Below are positions 6,405 to 14,500 of a stretch of DNA of 35,603 nucleotides, piece after piece. The notes under the pieces are model-generated. The model saw only the letters and a list, made by a program, of their open reading frames with translations, did no database searches and had not been told where the DNA came from. The position numbers were made by a program, and so were the translations under genes. The first letter of the stretch is position 1, and each line of letters begins with the position of its first letter. Origin of the DNA: JANWHF01 sp036276235 (GTDB taxonomy: Bacteria; Planctomycetota; Phycisphaerae; Tepidisphaerales; Tepidisphaeraceae); the NCBI GenBank assembly GCA_036276235.1, contig DATBDZ010000188.1, positions 1 to 35,603 of the forward strand. The letters run 5' to 3'.

Positions 6405-7244
6405 ATGAAAACAACCGGCTTGTCGCTCATCATCACGGTTTGCCTTGCTGCCGTCGCTTGGGCGCAATCTCCCAACCGCGACGACTCTCGAAATCAACGA
6501 CCGGACGATCGCCGCGTTACTCGCTCTGTCGAGCGCGGGGCGTATCTTGGCGTGAGCGCCGCCCCGCTGCCGCCGGCTTTGCAGCATCAGCTTGGATTGC
6601 CCGCGGGGATGGGGCTGGTCGTCGAGTTCGTCCAGGAAAAAAGCCCGGCGGCGGATGCCGGCTTGCATCAATATGATGTTCTGCAAAAGCTCGACGATCA
6701 GCTTCTGATAAATCCGCAGCAATTGGCGGTCCTGGTGCGCAGCTACAAGCCGGGCGATCAAATCAAATTGACGATCATCCGCGACGGCAAAAAACAGGAG
6801 CTGACCGCCAAGCTTTCCGAGCATGAGTTGGTGCCGCTTCGATCGCTTCAGCCACTCGAGTGGGATTTGGATGGGAGCGCGCTTCCGCCGCCGCCGGTGC
6901 GATCGTTTCCGCTGAATCCGCAATTCGCCAAACCGCACCGATTTGGAACTGATGTCAATAATCAAACGCTGACATGGCTCGAAGGGGATCGCAACTATAC
7001 CATCGTTACCCGCGACGGCCATCGCACGATCACCGTCTCCGATCGCAACAACGAAGCCGTCTTTGAAGGCCCGATCGATACGCTGGAGCAGCGCGACCGA
7101 TTGCCGGCCGACATCAAGGACAAGGTGCAGAAGATGATCCGATCGGGGTTGCTTGCGCCGGAGATGGATGAATCATCGCCGAAGCCGGGCGAGAGCAAGC
7201 CGGCACCGGCGCAGCCGGGTGTCGGGAGTTCGACGTCAGAGTGA
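6405..7244 (+). CDS. Secreted PDZ-domain protein
   Basis: A 279-residue exported protein. The signal peptide (MKTTGLSLIITVCLAAVAWA) is followed by a PDZ domain at about residues 45-135: YLGVSAAPLPPAL, GLVVEFVQEKSPAADAGLHQYDVL, LAVLVRSYKPGDQIKLTIIRDGK, as in the C-terminal PDZ of DegP/HtrA proteases. No protease domain is present. The C-terminal half (WLEGDRNYTIVTRDGHRTITV) looks like a small beta domain, and the tail is Pro/Ser-rich. The start at 6405 has GGAG upstream; an in-frame ATG nine codons earlier lies nearer the repeat and lacks it. It is third in the plus-strand ECF module and may bind unfolded C-termini, either as sensor or as effector of envelope stress. Confidence 0.82.
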   Translation: MKTTGLSLIITVCLAAVAWAQSPNRDDSRNQRPDDRRVTRSVERGAYLGVSAAPLPPALQHQLGLPAGMGLVVEFVQEKSPAADAGLHQYDVLQKLDDQLLINPQQLAVLVRSYKPGDQIKLTIIRDGKKQELTAKLSEHELVPLRSLQPLEWDLDGSALPPPPVRSFPLNPQFAKPHRFGTDVNNQTLTWLEGDRNYTIVTRDGHRTITVSDRNNEAVFEGPIDTLEQRDRLPADIKDKVQKMIRSGLLAPEMDESSPKPGESKPAPAQPGVGSSTSE

Positions 7245-7259
7245 TGCTTCGCCTTCGAT

Positions 7260-7826
7260 TCATGCGGAAGTCATCTCGCCGAAGAGCTGTCGAACATCGC
7301 GCCGACGCGCCAATATCAGGCAAACGACGGGGAATGTGGCGCTGGCCAGGAAGTTATTCACATCCCACGCGATCGCGCTAACCACATAGGGAAACGCCCG
7401 CGCAACTACAAAGATATAGAAATAGATCCTCACCAGGATGTTTGCGGCTCCCGCTACCAGCGTCGCCCAGGCCCATACCATCAACAGCCTTCGTTGCCTC
7501 GGCGGATTCCGCATGCCGGCTATGCCCACAATCATTGACCCAACCGCCAGTGTGAGCTCGACAAGCATAGTCACAATGACATACCAGCCATCCCAAGTCG
7601 GAAGAGGGCCCCGGAATCGCTGATAGCCAAATACGGCGAACGGGAATGACGTAAGCCTAAGGGCGGCGGTAACGATCATCAAAAACGCAATCGCGCGAAT
7701 CAGCGGCAACAGCGTTGGCGCTGTATCAGAGAAATAGGGAAGCGCCACCGGTATCGGTGGGGGCTGATCTGAGACTGGTTGAACGGCTCGTGGCGGAATG
7801 AATCCTCGACTTGGGTTGTCGGTCAT
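7260..7826 (-). CDS. Four-helix integral membrane protein, unknown function
   Basis: A 188-residue protein with a Pro-rich cytoplasmic N-terminus (PVSDQPPPIPVALPY) and four predicted transmembrane helices: LLPLIRAIAFLMIVTAALRL, YVIVTMLVELTLAVGSMIVGI, LLMVWAWATLVAGAANILV and a last segment around NNFLASATFPVVCLILA. GAGG five bases before ATG 7826 fixes the start. It converges with the PDZ gene, 15 bp apart. I do not recognise the family; such small proteins are common in planctomycete genomes. Confidence 0.7.
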   Translation of the reverse strand: MTDNPSRGFIPPRAVQPVSDQPPPIPVALPYFSDTAPTLLPLIRAIAFLMIVTAALRLTSFPFAVFGYQRFRGPLPTWDGWYVIVTMLVELTLAVGSMIVGIAGMRNPPRQRRLLMVWAWATLVAGAANILVRIYFYIFVVARAFPYVVSAIAWDVNNFLASATFPVVCLILARRRDVRQLFGEMTSA

Positions 7827-7899
7827 GATTGCCTCATTGTTTCCATGCAAATTGAGTGGGCGTTCGGCAGCGCTTCTCGTTCAAGGGTGCCCGCAAACT

Positions 7900-7972
7900 G
7901 TCATGCTGAGGTACTCCGAAGCATCTGGTCGGCTCGCAAGAATCAGCCAGATGCTTGCGAGCACCTGCGCTT
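7900..7972. repeat. Dispersed palindromic repeat (TCATGCTGAGG family), degenerate copy 2
   Basis: The left arm (7900-7929) is identical over 29 nt to the copy at 6291. The right arm (about 7946-7972) is decayed (TTGCGAGCACCTGCG instead of TTCGGAGTACCTCAG). Confidence 0.7.
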
Positions 7973-7989
7973 AAAGTGTCGCGAGTTCG

Positions 7990-8050
7990 TGTAGGGTGGG
8001 CGTACTCGCCCACCATTTGCCGCTCGTGGTGGGCGAGTACGCCCACCCTA
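7990..8050. repeat. Paired REP-like hairpin, copy 2, interrupted by the IS
   Basis: Same element as 6152-6214, with arms 7990-8015 and 8027-8050. The mini-hairpins are perfect 8-bp stems, GGTGGGCG/CGCCCACC, with TACT or AGTA loops; relative to copy 1 a T-to-C change in one arm is matched by A-to-G in the other. The right arm lacks its final CA: it ends at CCCTA and the insertion sequence begins. The missing CA is found right after the far end of the IS (9534-9535). Confidence 0.75.
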
Positions 8051-8076
8051 TCCATGAAAGGCTCCGTCCAGTCAAC

Positions 8077-8113
8077 AAAAAAATTCTCTGCTGCGGAGAA
8101 CCACGTCTCCAGC
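8077..8113 (-). terminator. Rho-independent terminator at the 3' end of the IS transcript
   Basis: On the minus strand a bulged stem (GCTGGAGA pairing with TCTCCGCAGC, 8113-8090) is followed by AGAGAA and a run of seven T. It would end a transcript carrying the transposase message and the structured 3' tail, inside the element and just before its end. Confidence 0.6.
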
Positions 8114-8258
8114 GTTTTTCTTTCGTTGAACTTTTCGTCCGTGCACCGGCAAAGGACTGGCCTCTTCGGCGGTCCAGCTATCCATTTGTGCTGGCCGGGC
8201 CCGATCAACTGCCTGCGGCCCGGCGGCAACATCATCTCGTCCGGTGCGGGCGGCCCAC
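8077..8258 (-). ncRNA. Candidate guide (bridge/seek) RNA of the IS
   Basis: The tail between the transposase stop and the terminator contains adjacent stem-loops on the minus strand: a 7-bp CCGGGCC/GGCCCGG stem (8195-8223), a 5-bp CCAGC/GCTGG stem with an 11-nt loop (8174-8194) and a 6-bp stem (8154-8175). The 11-nt loop shares CTATCCAT (plus strand, 8178-8185) with the element-target junction at 8048-8055, and its other half (ACAAAT) matches target sequence at 9534-9538 preceded by A-for-T, i.e. the TACAAATC flank. IS110-family elements use a structured RNA from their non-coding end to pair with target and donor; in IS1111-type elements it is 3' of the transposase. RNA production is not shown, and the short matches could partly be chance. 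Confidence 0.45.
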
Positions 8259-9461
8259 TTACAAATGTGGCCTCTCAGGCACCGCTTTTCGCGGGCCTGT
8301 GGCCATAGGGTGGAAGGGCTGGCCCGTTCCCGAACGAGACAAGCTCATCTTTTGTTTGCTTCCCGGTCTGCTGGGTGAAACCTCCTGGTAATCGCTCTTG
8401 TTCCTCCACATCGCATGGCCAATGCAACACATCTGGTGGGCCACCTTGATGTAGCCGCGGTTGCGGTCTTCTTTGCCATTGTTAGTGCGACGATTGAAGA
8501 TGCCACGAAGTCCTGCATCCTTGCGCACCGCTCCGTGGGCCGCCTCGATCCACGCCCACTGCAGCGTCTTGCGTCCATCATGACCCAGATGCCGGCCGAT
8601 CGGCTTGCCCGCTCGTTCGTCGCCGCTGTCGTCCGCCAGCGGCGCAAGCAGGCTGTAACGCACCAGGCACTTGGGCTTGGCAAACCGCTCGATGCGCCCG
8701 ATCTCCGCCAGAATCGTGTACGCCAGTACTGTCGAGACTCCCGGCAGCGTCATCAATCGCTGGCCTTCTTCCGAGCGTTGCAACTGGCGGCGGAACTGTC
8801 GCGTGGCTCTGGCGATCAATCGACGCAACTGGTCCAGCAGGATCAGGTCTTCTTTGAGCGTCAGCCGCGCTGTTTCCCGAAGCGCCTGTGCATCGTTGAG
8901 CAGCAGCGACAGGAACCTGCGGCCACTCACGCCAAACAGATCGCTCTCCTGGCAGAGAATCCCGTGGCGGTGCAGCGTCGCGTGAATGCGGTTCTTCAGG
9001 GCCGTCTGCATCTTCACCAGTGCCATGCGATGACGCAGCAGCTCGCGTTGATCGCGCACCTCCTGGGGCGCCAGCCATACTTCCCACCAGCGTTGGGGCA
9101 GGCCATGGCGGAGGATCGGCTTCTCATCCCACAGCTCGGCCAGCAGATTCGCATCGATCTTGTTGCTCTTGGCCAATCCGCGTCCTTCCCGCCAGGCGGC
9201 GGTCTTGCGGCTGGAGGCCAGGTGCGGATCCATCCTGGCGGCCGCCAGGCGGTCGCTCATCCAGCCCCAGCCGAAGGTCGCTTCCAGGATCACCGGCGTC
9301 CCGGCCGGCCAGCATCCCACGCGCCGATCCAGCTTCGTCAGATCGTCGTGTTCCAATCTCTCGCGGGCCACGACTTTGCCAGATGCGTCGCGTAAGCTGG
9401 CCATCGAAAACTTCCGGTGGACGTCCAAACCGACCTGCGTTACTTTCTCGTACGATCCCAT
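8259..9461 (-). CDS. IS110-family transposase (DEDD/Transposase_20)
   Basis: A 400-residue transposase. The N-terminal RuvC-like domain has VGLDVHRK (D13), VILEATFGWGW (E60) and AKSNKIDANLLAELW (D103). The C-terminal Transposase_20 domain has LMTLPGVSTVLAYTILAEIGRIERF and LLAPLADDSGDE, with the candidate nucleophilic Ser at 279, then LGHDGRKTLQWAWIEAAHGAVR. The first Asp of the usual DxxD pair is Asn (N100), either a clade feature or a weakening change. The start at 9461 has a strong AAGGAG six bases upstream. It is intact, with no frameshift. It catalyses RNA-guided excision and insertion of the element; family membership is firm, activity unknown. Confidence 0.92.
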   Translation of the reverse strand: MGSYEKVTQVGLDVHRKFSMASLRDASGKVVARERLEHDDLTKLDRRVGCWPAGTPVILEATFGWGWMSDRLAAARMDPHLASSRKTAAWREGRGLAKSNKIDANLLAELWDEKPILRHGLPQRWWEVWLAPQEVRDQRELLRHRMALVKMQTALKNRIHATLHRHGILCQESDLFGVSGRRFLSLLLNDAQALRETARLTLKEDLILLDQLRRLIARATRQFRRQLQRSEEGQRLMTLPGVSTVLAYTILAEIGRIERFAKPKCLVRYSLLAPLADDSGDERAGKPIGRHLGHDGRKTLQWAWIEAAHGAVRKDAGLRGIFNRRTNNGKEDRNRGYIKVAHQMCCIGHAMWRNKSDYQEVSPSRPGSKQKMSLSRSGTGQPFHPMATGPRKAVPERPHL

Positions 9462-9580
9462 GGCTGTCTCCTTGTGTTGAATTGCCACCGGACATCGTAA
9501 CGTCCGGCAGGGAGACGGCCTTTCATGGGATTACAAATCATCTGCCGAGATAAGTTCGGATTCAGCGCGCCGTGTCTCAT

Positions 9581-11062
9581 TCATGCCAGCAGCGCGCTAA
9601 CCACATTCCCATGCACATCCGTCAGCCGGAAATCCCGCCCCTGAAATCGGAACGTCAATCGCGTGTGCTCGACGCCGAGGCAGCGTAACACCGTCGCGTT
9701 GAAGTCGTGGATGTGGACGGGGTCTTTGACGATGTTGTAGCAATAGTCGTCGGTTTCCCCGTGGACCAAGCCGGGTTTGACGCCGCCGCCGGCGAGGAAC
9801 ATGGTGAAGCAGCGGCCATGGTGGTCGCGGCCGTAGTTGGTTTTCGTGAGCGCGCCCTGGCTGTAGACGGTGCGGCCGAATTCGCCGCCCCAGATGACCA
9901 GCGTTTCGTCGAGCAGCCCGCGCGTTTTCAGATCTTCGATCAGGGCGGCGGTGGGTTGATCGACATCCTTGCATTGGCCGCGGATCTGGTTTGGCAGATT
10001 GTTGTGCTGATCCCATCCGCGGTGCATGAGCTGCACGAAGCGCACGCCGCGCTCCGCCATGCGGCGGGCGAGCAGGCAGTTGCGGGCAAAACCGCCGTCG
10101 ATGTTATTCTCTTTGATGCCGTACGCATCGACCGTCGCCTTCGATTCGCCGGAGAGATCGGTCAGCTCCGGCACGCTGGTTTGCATGCGGAACGCCATCT
10201 CATATTGGGCGATGCGCGTGTTGATTTCCGGATCGCCGAACGCCTGCTCGGCCATGCGGTCCAGCTCATCGACGCCGTCGATCATCCGCCGACGGCTCTG
10301 CGCGTCCACACCCGGCGGATTCGATAGATACAGCACCGGATCAGACCCGCTCCGCAGCCGCACGCCCTGATGTTCGCTGGGCAAAAAGCCGTTGCCCCAG
10401 AGCCGCGAGAAGATGGGCTGATCGGTCTTGTTCCCGCTCCCTTGCGAGATGAGCACGACAAACGCCGGCAGATTCTGATTCTCGGTGCCCAGCCCATAGC
10501 TGAGCCACGCTCCCAAACTAGGGCGGCCGGGTTGCTGCGCGCCGGTCATGATGTAGGTGGTCGCCGGGTCGTGATTGATCGCTTCGGTGTTGACGGTTTT
10601 GACGATGGTCAGATTGTCAACAATCCGCGCGATGTTCGGCAGCAATTCGCTGACCCACGTCCCATTCTGCCCATGCTGGCTGAACGAAAACATCGGCGCC
10701 ACGCACGGAAAAGATTTCTGCCCGCTGGTCATCCCGGTGATGCGCTGGCCATTGCGAATGCTCTCAGGAAGCTCGGTGCCATGCAGCTTTTTCAGCTCGG
10801 GTTTGTAGTCGAACAAATCAATATGCGAAGGCCCGCCGCTCATGAAAAGGTAAATGACCCGCTTGGCTTTGGGCGCGTAATGTAGCGCCTTGAGGACGCC
10901 TTGATAGGCCGGCGTGGAAGCCGGAACGGCGGCGGCAGCCGTGGAGGAGAACAGGCCCGGATTGAGCAGAGAGGCCAGCGCGGCCGTGCCAATACCGGCG
11001 GCGGTTCTACCGAACAATTGGCGGCGGGTGAGGAGGAGCTGTTTTTGGCGTTCTAGTTCCAT
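9581..11062 (-). CDS. DUF1501 protein, Tat-exported
   Basis: A 493-residue protein with a twin-arginine signal (TRRQLFGRTAAGIGTAALASLL) and the DUF1501 fold, related to the sulfatase/alkaline phosphatase superfamily: AKRVIYLFMSGGPSHIDLFDYKP near residue 66, NHDPATTYIMTG near 163, and ETLVIWGGEFGRTVYS...GRDHHGRCFTMFLAGGGVKPG towards the C-terminus, holding the His/Asp residues typical of the family. It is the standard partner of DUF1549/DUF1553 proteins in planctomycetes; the biochemical role is not established. It is downstream of a DUF1553 gene and an antitoxin-like gene on the same strand, with a hairpin repeat in the 120-bp gap before it. No clear Shine-Dalgarno is visible. Confidence 0.93.
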   Translation of the reverse strand: MELERQKQLLLTRRQLFGRTAAGIGTAALASLLNPGLFSSTAAAAVPASTPAYQGVLKALHYAPKAKRVIYLFMSGGPSHIDLFDYKPELKKLHGTELPESIRNGQRITGMTSGQKSFPCVAPMFSFSQHGQNGTWVSELLPNIARIVDNLTIVKTVNTEAINHDPATTYIMTGAQQPGRPSLGAWLSYGLGTENQNLPAFVVLISQGSGNKTDQPIFSRLWGNGFLPSEHQGVRLRSGSDPVLYLSNPPGVDAQSRRRMIDGVDELDRMAEQAFGDPEINTRIAQYEMAFRMQTSVPELTDLSGESKATVDAYGIKENNIDGGFARNCLLARRMAERGVRFVQLMHRGWDQHNNLPNQIRGQCKDVDQPTAALIEDLKTRGLLDETLVIWGGEFGRTVYSQGALTKTNYGRDHHGRCFTMFLAGGGVKPGLVHGETDDYCYNIVKDPVHIHDFNATVLRCLGVEHTRLTFRFQGRDFRLTDVHGNVVSALLA

Positions 11063-11101
11063 TTGTAATGACCAAATCTGCCGTAATGGCCACGATGCTT
11101 C

Positions 11102-11178
11102 CGTAGGGTGTGCTTTAGCACACGCGGAACGCCTTGACGTGCGAGTAGCCGTCCGCGTGCGCTAAAGCGCACCCTACG
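11102..11178. repeat. Paired REP-like hairpin with GTAG foot (TTTA loops)
   Basis: Inverted arms of about 28 nt (11102-11130 and 11151-11178), each beginning or ending with GTAG/CTAC and containing a mini-hairpin such as GTGTGC-TTTA-GCACAC. It is the same layout as the 6152 family but with TTTA/TAAA tips. A solo arm of this type lies at 16975-17003, inside the 5' end of the DUF4159 gene. Confidence 0.7.
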
Positions 11179-11182
11179 AAAA

Positions 11183-11542
11183 TTACGTCGCCGGTTTTCG
11201 CTGCTCTCGAAGCATCCGCAACACTTCTTCGACGGGAACACCAGTGACGGCTCCCGTTTCCATCTCGGCCGATCGTCGCCTGATTTCTTTGATCTGCTCC
11301 GGCGTCACCGAATATGTTTCGTCAACGAGCGCATCGACGGCCATCTCGAAATCGACGCCGCGCTCCTTGAGGCGCTCCTCGAATTTGTCCCAGATGCTAA
11401 AAATCCATTCCAGGTTTGCGTTGCTCGGTCGAACGTAAACTTGATCGCTCAACTCGCGAAGGACAATTTCCGCGACAAACGCTTGCTCAACTTTCGGAAG
11501 ATCAAGCACGCTCGCAACAAGCCGTCGCAATTCCGGACGCAT
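11183..11542 (-). CDS. Antitoxin-like small protein (addiction-module component family), orphan
   Basis: A 119-residue acidic protein. Its C-terminus (IKEIRRRSAEMETGAVTGVPVEEVLRMLREQ) resembles the putative addiction-module component family (Unstab_antitox), whose hallmark is a W/E..EI..RR..e...G....p.eev...L pattern. The N-terminal part (RRLVASVLDLPKVEQAFVAEIVLREL) also fits the 'lsp.eR..la..LL.sl' start of that family. No RelE/ParE toxin gene is adjacent. It starts 4 nt after the DUF1553 stop with an AAAGGGTGA-type ribosome site overlapping that stop, so it is translationally coupled to it. It could equally be a repurposed regulator or scaffold for the DUF1553/DUF1501 pair. Confidence 0.6.
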   Translation of the reverse strand: MRPELRRLVASVLDLPKVEQAFVAEIVLRELSDQVYVRPSNANLEWIFSIWDKFEERLKERGVDFEMAVDALVDETYSVTPEQIKEIRRRSAEMETGAVTGVPVEEVLRMLREQRKPAT

Positions 11543-11546
11543 TGAA

Positions 11547-14500
11547 TCACCCTTTCGAAATCGTCTCATCCAGATTCAATATAGTATTCGCCACCATCGC
11601 CCACGCGGCAAGTTCGGCCTGATCCAACTTCTGATTGCGCGGCGATTCACCAACCTTCAGCAGGTTCTCGGCTTCAAGCGGCTGATTCTGAAATTCGCCA
11701 AGTTGGCGCTGATAGATCTTCTCCAAAACCTGCGTTTCCTGCGGCTTGGGAAGCCGTCCGGTCGCAAGACGAAACGCTAGCGCGATGCGCGCCTCATCGC
11801 TCTGTGCCTCGCTCATCATCCGCTCGGCGAGCTTGCGCGAGGCCTCGACGTACGTGGGGTCGTTCATCAGCACCAGCGCCTGCAACGGCGTATTGGTGCG
11901 CGGCCGGCGGACGGTGCACGTTTCGCGATCGGGCGCATCAAATGTCATCAGCGTCGGCGGGGGGCTGGTGCGCTTCCAGAAGGTGTACATCGTGCGCTTG
12001 TACAGATCGGGGCCGTGATCCTGCACGTAAACCTGAGCCGTCCATTTTGCGCCATCCGAGCGGCTCATCAGCTCTTCCCACAAGCCGGGAGGCTGATAGG
12101 GGTTGACGCTTTTGCCGCCGATCTCGTCGTTGAGCAGGCCACTGACCGCCAGCGCCTGATCGCGGATGAATTCCGCCGGCAGGCGATAGCGCGGGCCGCG
12201 GGCGAGCAGGCGGTTTTCCGGATCGCGCGAAAGCAGCTCGCGCGAAATCGCCGACGATTGGCGATACGTCGCCGACGTGACGATCAGGCGGACGATCGCC
12301 TTCACATCCCAATGATGCGCGGCCTCCGAATCCGGATTCATAAACTGCACCGCCAGCCAATCCAAAAGCTGCGGATGGGTCGGCTCCTCCCCCTGCGAGC
12401 CAAAATCCTCGGCGGTTTTCACAATCCCCGTCCCAAGAAGATTCTGCCAGATGCGGTTGATCGTCACCCGTGCCGTGAGCGGCTGCTCGGGCGAAACCAG
12501 CCAGCGCGCCAGGCCCAGACGATTCGCCGGTGCATCGGAGGGCTGTCGTGCCAGAATCTCCGGGACCGCAGGAGCGACTTTATCGCCATGCTTGTCGTAC
12601 TGCCCGCGCTCGAGAATAAACGTATCGCGCGGCTTGCTCATCTCCTCCATCACCATCGTCGTGCGAACGCTCTTCTCCGCCTGCTCCTGTTCCTTTTTGA
12701 GGTCGGCAATTTTCTTGCTCTGGCTCGAGAATGCCGCGCTGACGGTCGTTCGGTAGTAGAGACGCAGATCGGATTTCTGCTTGTCGCTGCGGGTGTCGGG
12801 CGCGGCCGCGAGAATCTTGCGGATCTCCTGCGGCATCGCATCGCTGACATGCGGATGGCGCGAATCGGTGACCGACAGCCGGAAACGGCCGGCCTGATGC
12901 TGCGGGAAGGTCGATTGAAACGAGAGCGTGATTGTGATCCGCTCACCGGGCTGCGGCTTGATCGGCTGCTCCAGCTCAAAGATCGCCGAGTGCGCCTTGC
13001 CCGCCTGCGGGAAAATCGCCCAGCCGGATTTCGGATCGGCATCGATCGCGTTGGCAACCGGAAAACCCTCCTGCGAAAAATCCGCCGACGCGGATTTTAT
13101 TTTCGCCGCGACCGGCTCCGCGCCCATCGCGCCAAGGCTCACGCGAACGTCGGTCAGCACGACATTGCCGTTGCTCGATCTTCCCGGTCCGCGGCCAGCC
13201 AGCGCGCGATCCGGCAACATTTCCAGCCGAATGCCGGTGATTTCCGAAAGTTCCGGCGGCGCGGAAATCGTGTAAACATCAGATGCCGGATTCTCGCCGC
13301 TGGCGACGATTTCCCGCTGATTCTGCACCTTCAGCGTCGCGCCGCCGGCCGATTTCATTTCGCTTGGATTCAGTGGCGCCCATTCGGTCGGCTTATCCGA
13401 AGCGGCAGTCGATTCCCACTTCGCCTGCTCCGCATCAACGATCTCCGAAGGCTCCAGCAGCGCACTCTGAGCGCTCTTGATCGCGAGGCTCAGCTCATCC
13501 AGCTTCGCCTGCTGCTGCCTGGTCGGCGTGCGAATGAACGGGGCGGCATTTCCGGTCTGCCCGTCCAATCCCTTCTCCGGAACATGGTTGAAATACGCGT
13601 AAAGCTGATAGAAATCTTTCTGGGTAAATGGATCAAACTTGTGATCGTGACACTGGCAGCAGGCGAGCGTGAGGCCGAGCCACACCGTTGAAGTCGTCGA
13701 AACGCGGTCGATCACGTACGCGGTCAGATATTCTTCGGGTATCGCGCCGCCTTCAAAGTTCACCATGTTGTTGCGGACGAATGCCGTCGCGATTTTTTGC
13801 TCGTCGGTGGCGTTGGGCAGCAGATCGCCGGCCAGTTGCTCAATGGTGAATTGATCGAATGGCTTATTGTTGTTGAACGAATTGATGACCCATTCGCGCC
13901 ACGCCGTTTGATCGCGGCCGCTATCGATGTGATACCCGTGGGTATCCGCGTACCGCGCGGCATCCAGCCAGTCGTTGGCCATCCGCTCGCCATAATGCGG
14001 GTTGGCCAGCAGCCGATCGACGACTTTCTCATATGCATCCGCGCTGTCATCCGCCAAAAACGCATCAATCTGCGCCAGCGTTGGCGGAAGACCCGTCAGA
14101 TCAAATGTCACCCGCCGAATCAGCGTCGCCTTGTCCGCTTGCGGCGAAGGATGCAATCCCTCCGCTTCCAGTCGCGCGAGAATAAATCGATCGATCGGAT
14201 TGCGGCACCACGCCGCGTCTTTCACTTCCGGCAACGCCGGGCGCTGCGGCGGAATGAATGACCAATGCTTCTGATACACCGCCCCCTGCTCAATCCATCG
14301 CCGCAGCAATTCGATCTGCGCCGCCGTGATCTTCTTCCCGCTCTTGGGCGGCGGCATCTGCTCATCCGGATCGGTCGAAGACACCCGTGCAAACAGCTCG
14401 CTACGCTGCGCATGCCCCGCGACGATCGGTGTGCCGTTCTTGTGCGGGATAAGCGGGTCATCGGCCCGATCCAGCCGCAGATCAGCCTTGCGCTGAGCAT

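Larger units (their letters stand above)
8051..9533 (-). mobile_element. IS110/IS1111-type insertion sequence
   Basis: About 1,483 bp. It contains one DEDD-type transposase gene, a 208-nt 3' non-coding tail and a short 5' leader. Subterminal 11-bp inverted repeats, CCATGAAAGGC (8052-8062) and GCCTTTCATGG (9518-9528), lie 1 and 3 bp from a TA dinucleotide present at both boundaries (8049-8050 and 9532-9533). Removing the sequence between the two TAs gives ...CGCCCACCCTACAAATC, which completes the interrupted hairpin and resembles the empty copy at 6202-6217. IS1111-group elements are known for asymmetric subterminal repeats and for insertion into palindromes or REPs. Boundaries are certain only to within the TA. 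Confidence 0.82.

Noticed and set aside
6137..6475. Minus-strand ORF of 112 residues containing RHAEVLRSIW and DASEYLSMT
   Set aside because: It is a translation of both arms of the dispersed palindromes at 6152 and 6291; the same peptides appear at the other repeat copies.
7834..8308. ORFs on both strands over the region left of the IS
   Set aside because: They translate REP-like hairpins and the IS non-coding tail; there is no family similarity and the repeats recur elsewhere.
8290..8600. Loss of the catalytic serine in the transposase (LGHDGRK segment)
   Set aside because: I first read this segment as the serine site, but the conserved Ser of the family more likely corresponds to the DDSG motif (S279), which is present.
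12015..13691. 558-residue plus-strand ORF
   Set aside because: Antisense to the DUF1549/DUF1553 gene; very Arg/Ala/Leu-rich with no recognisable domain.
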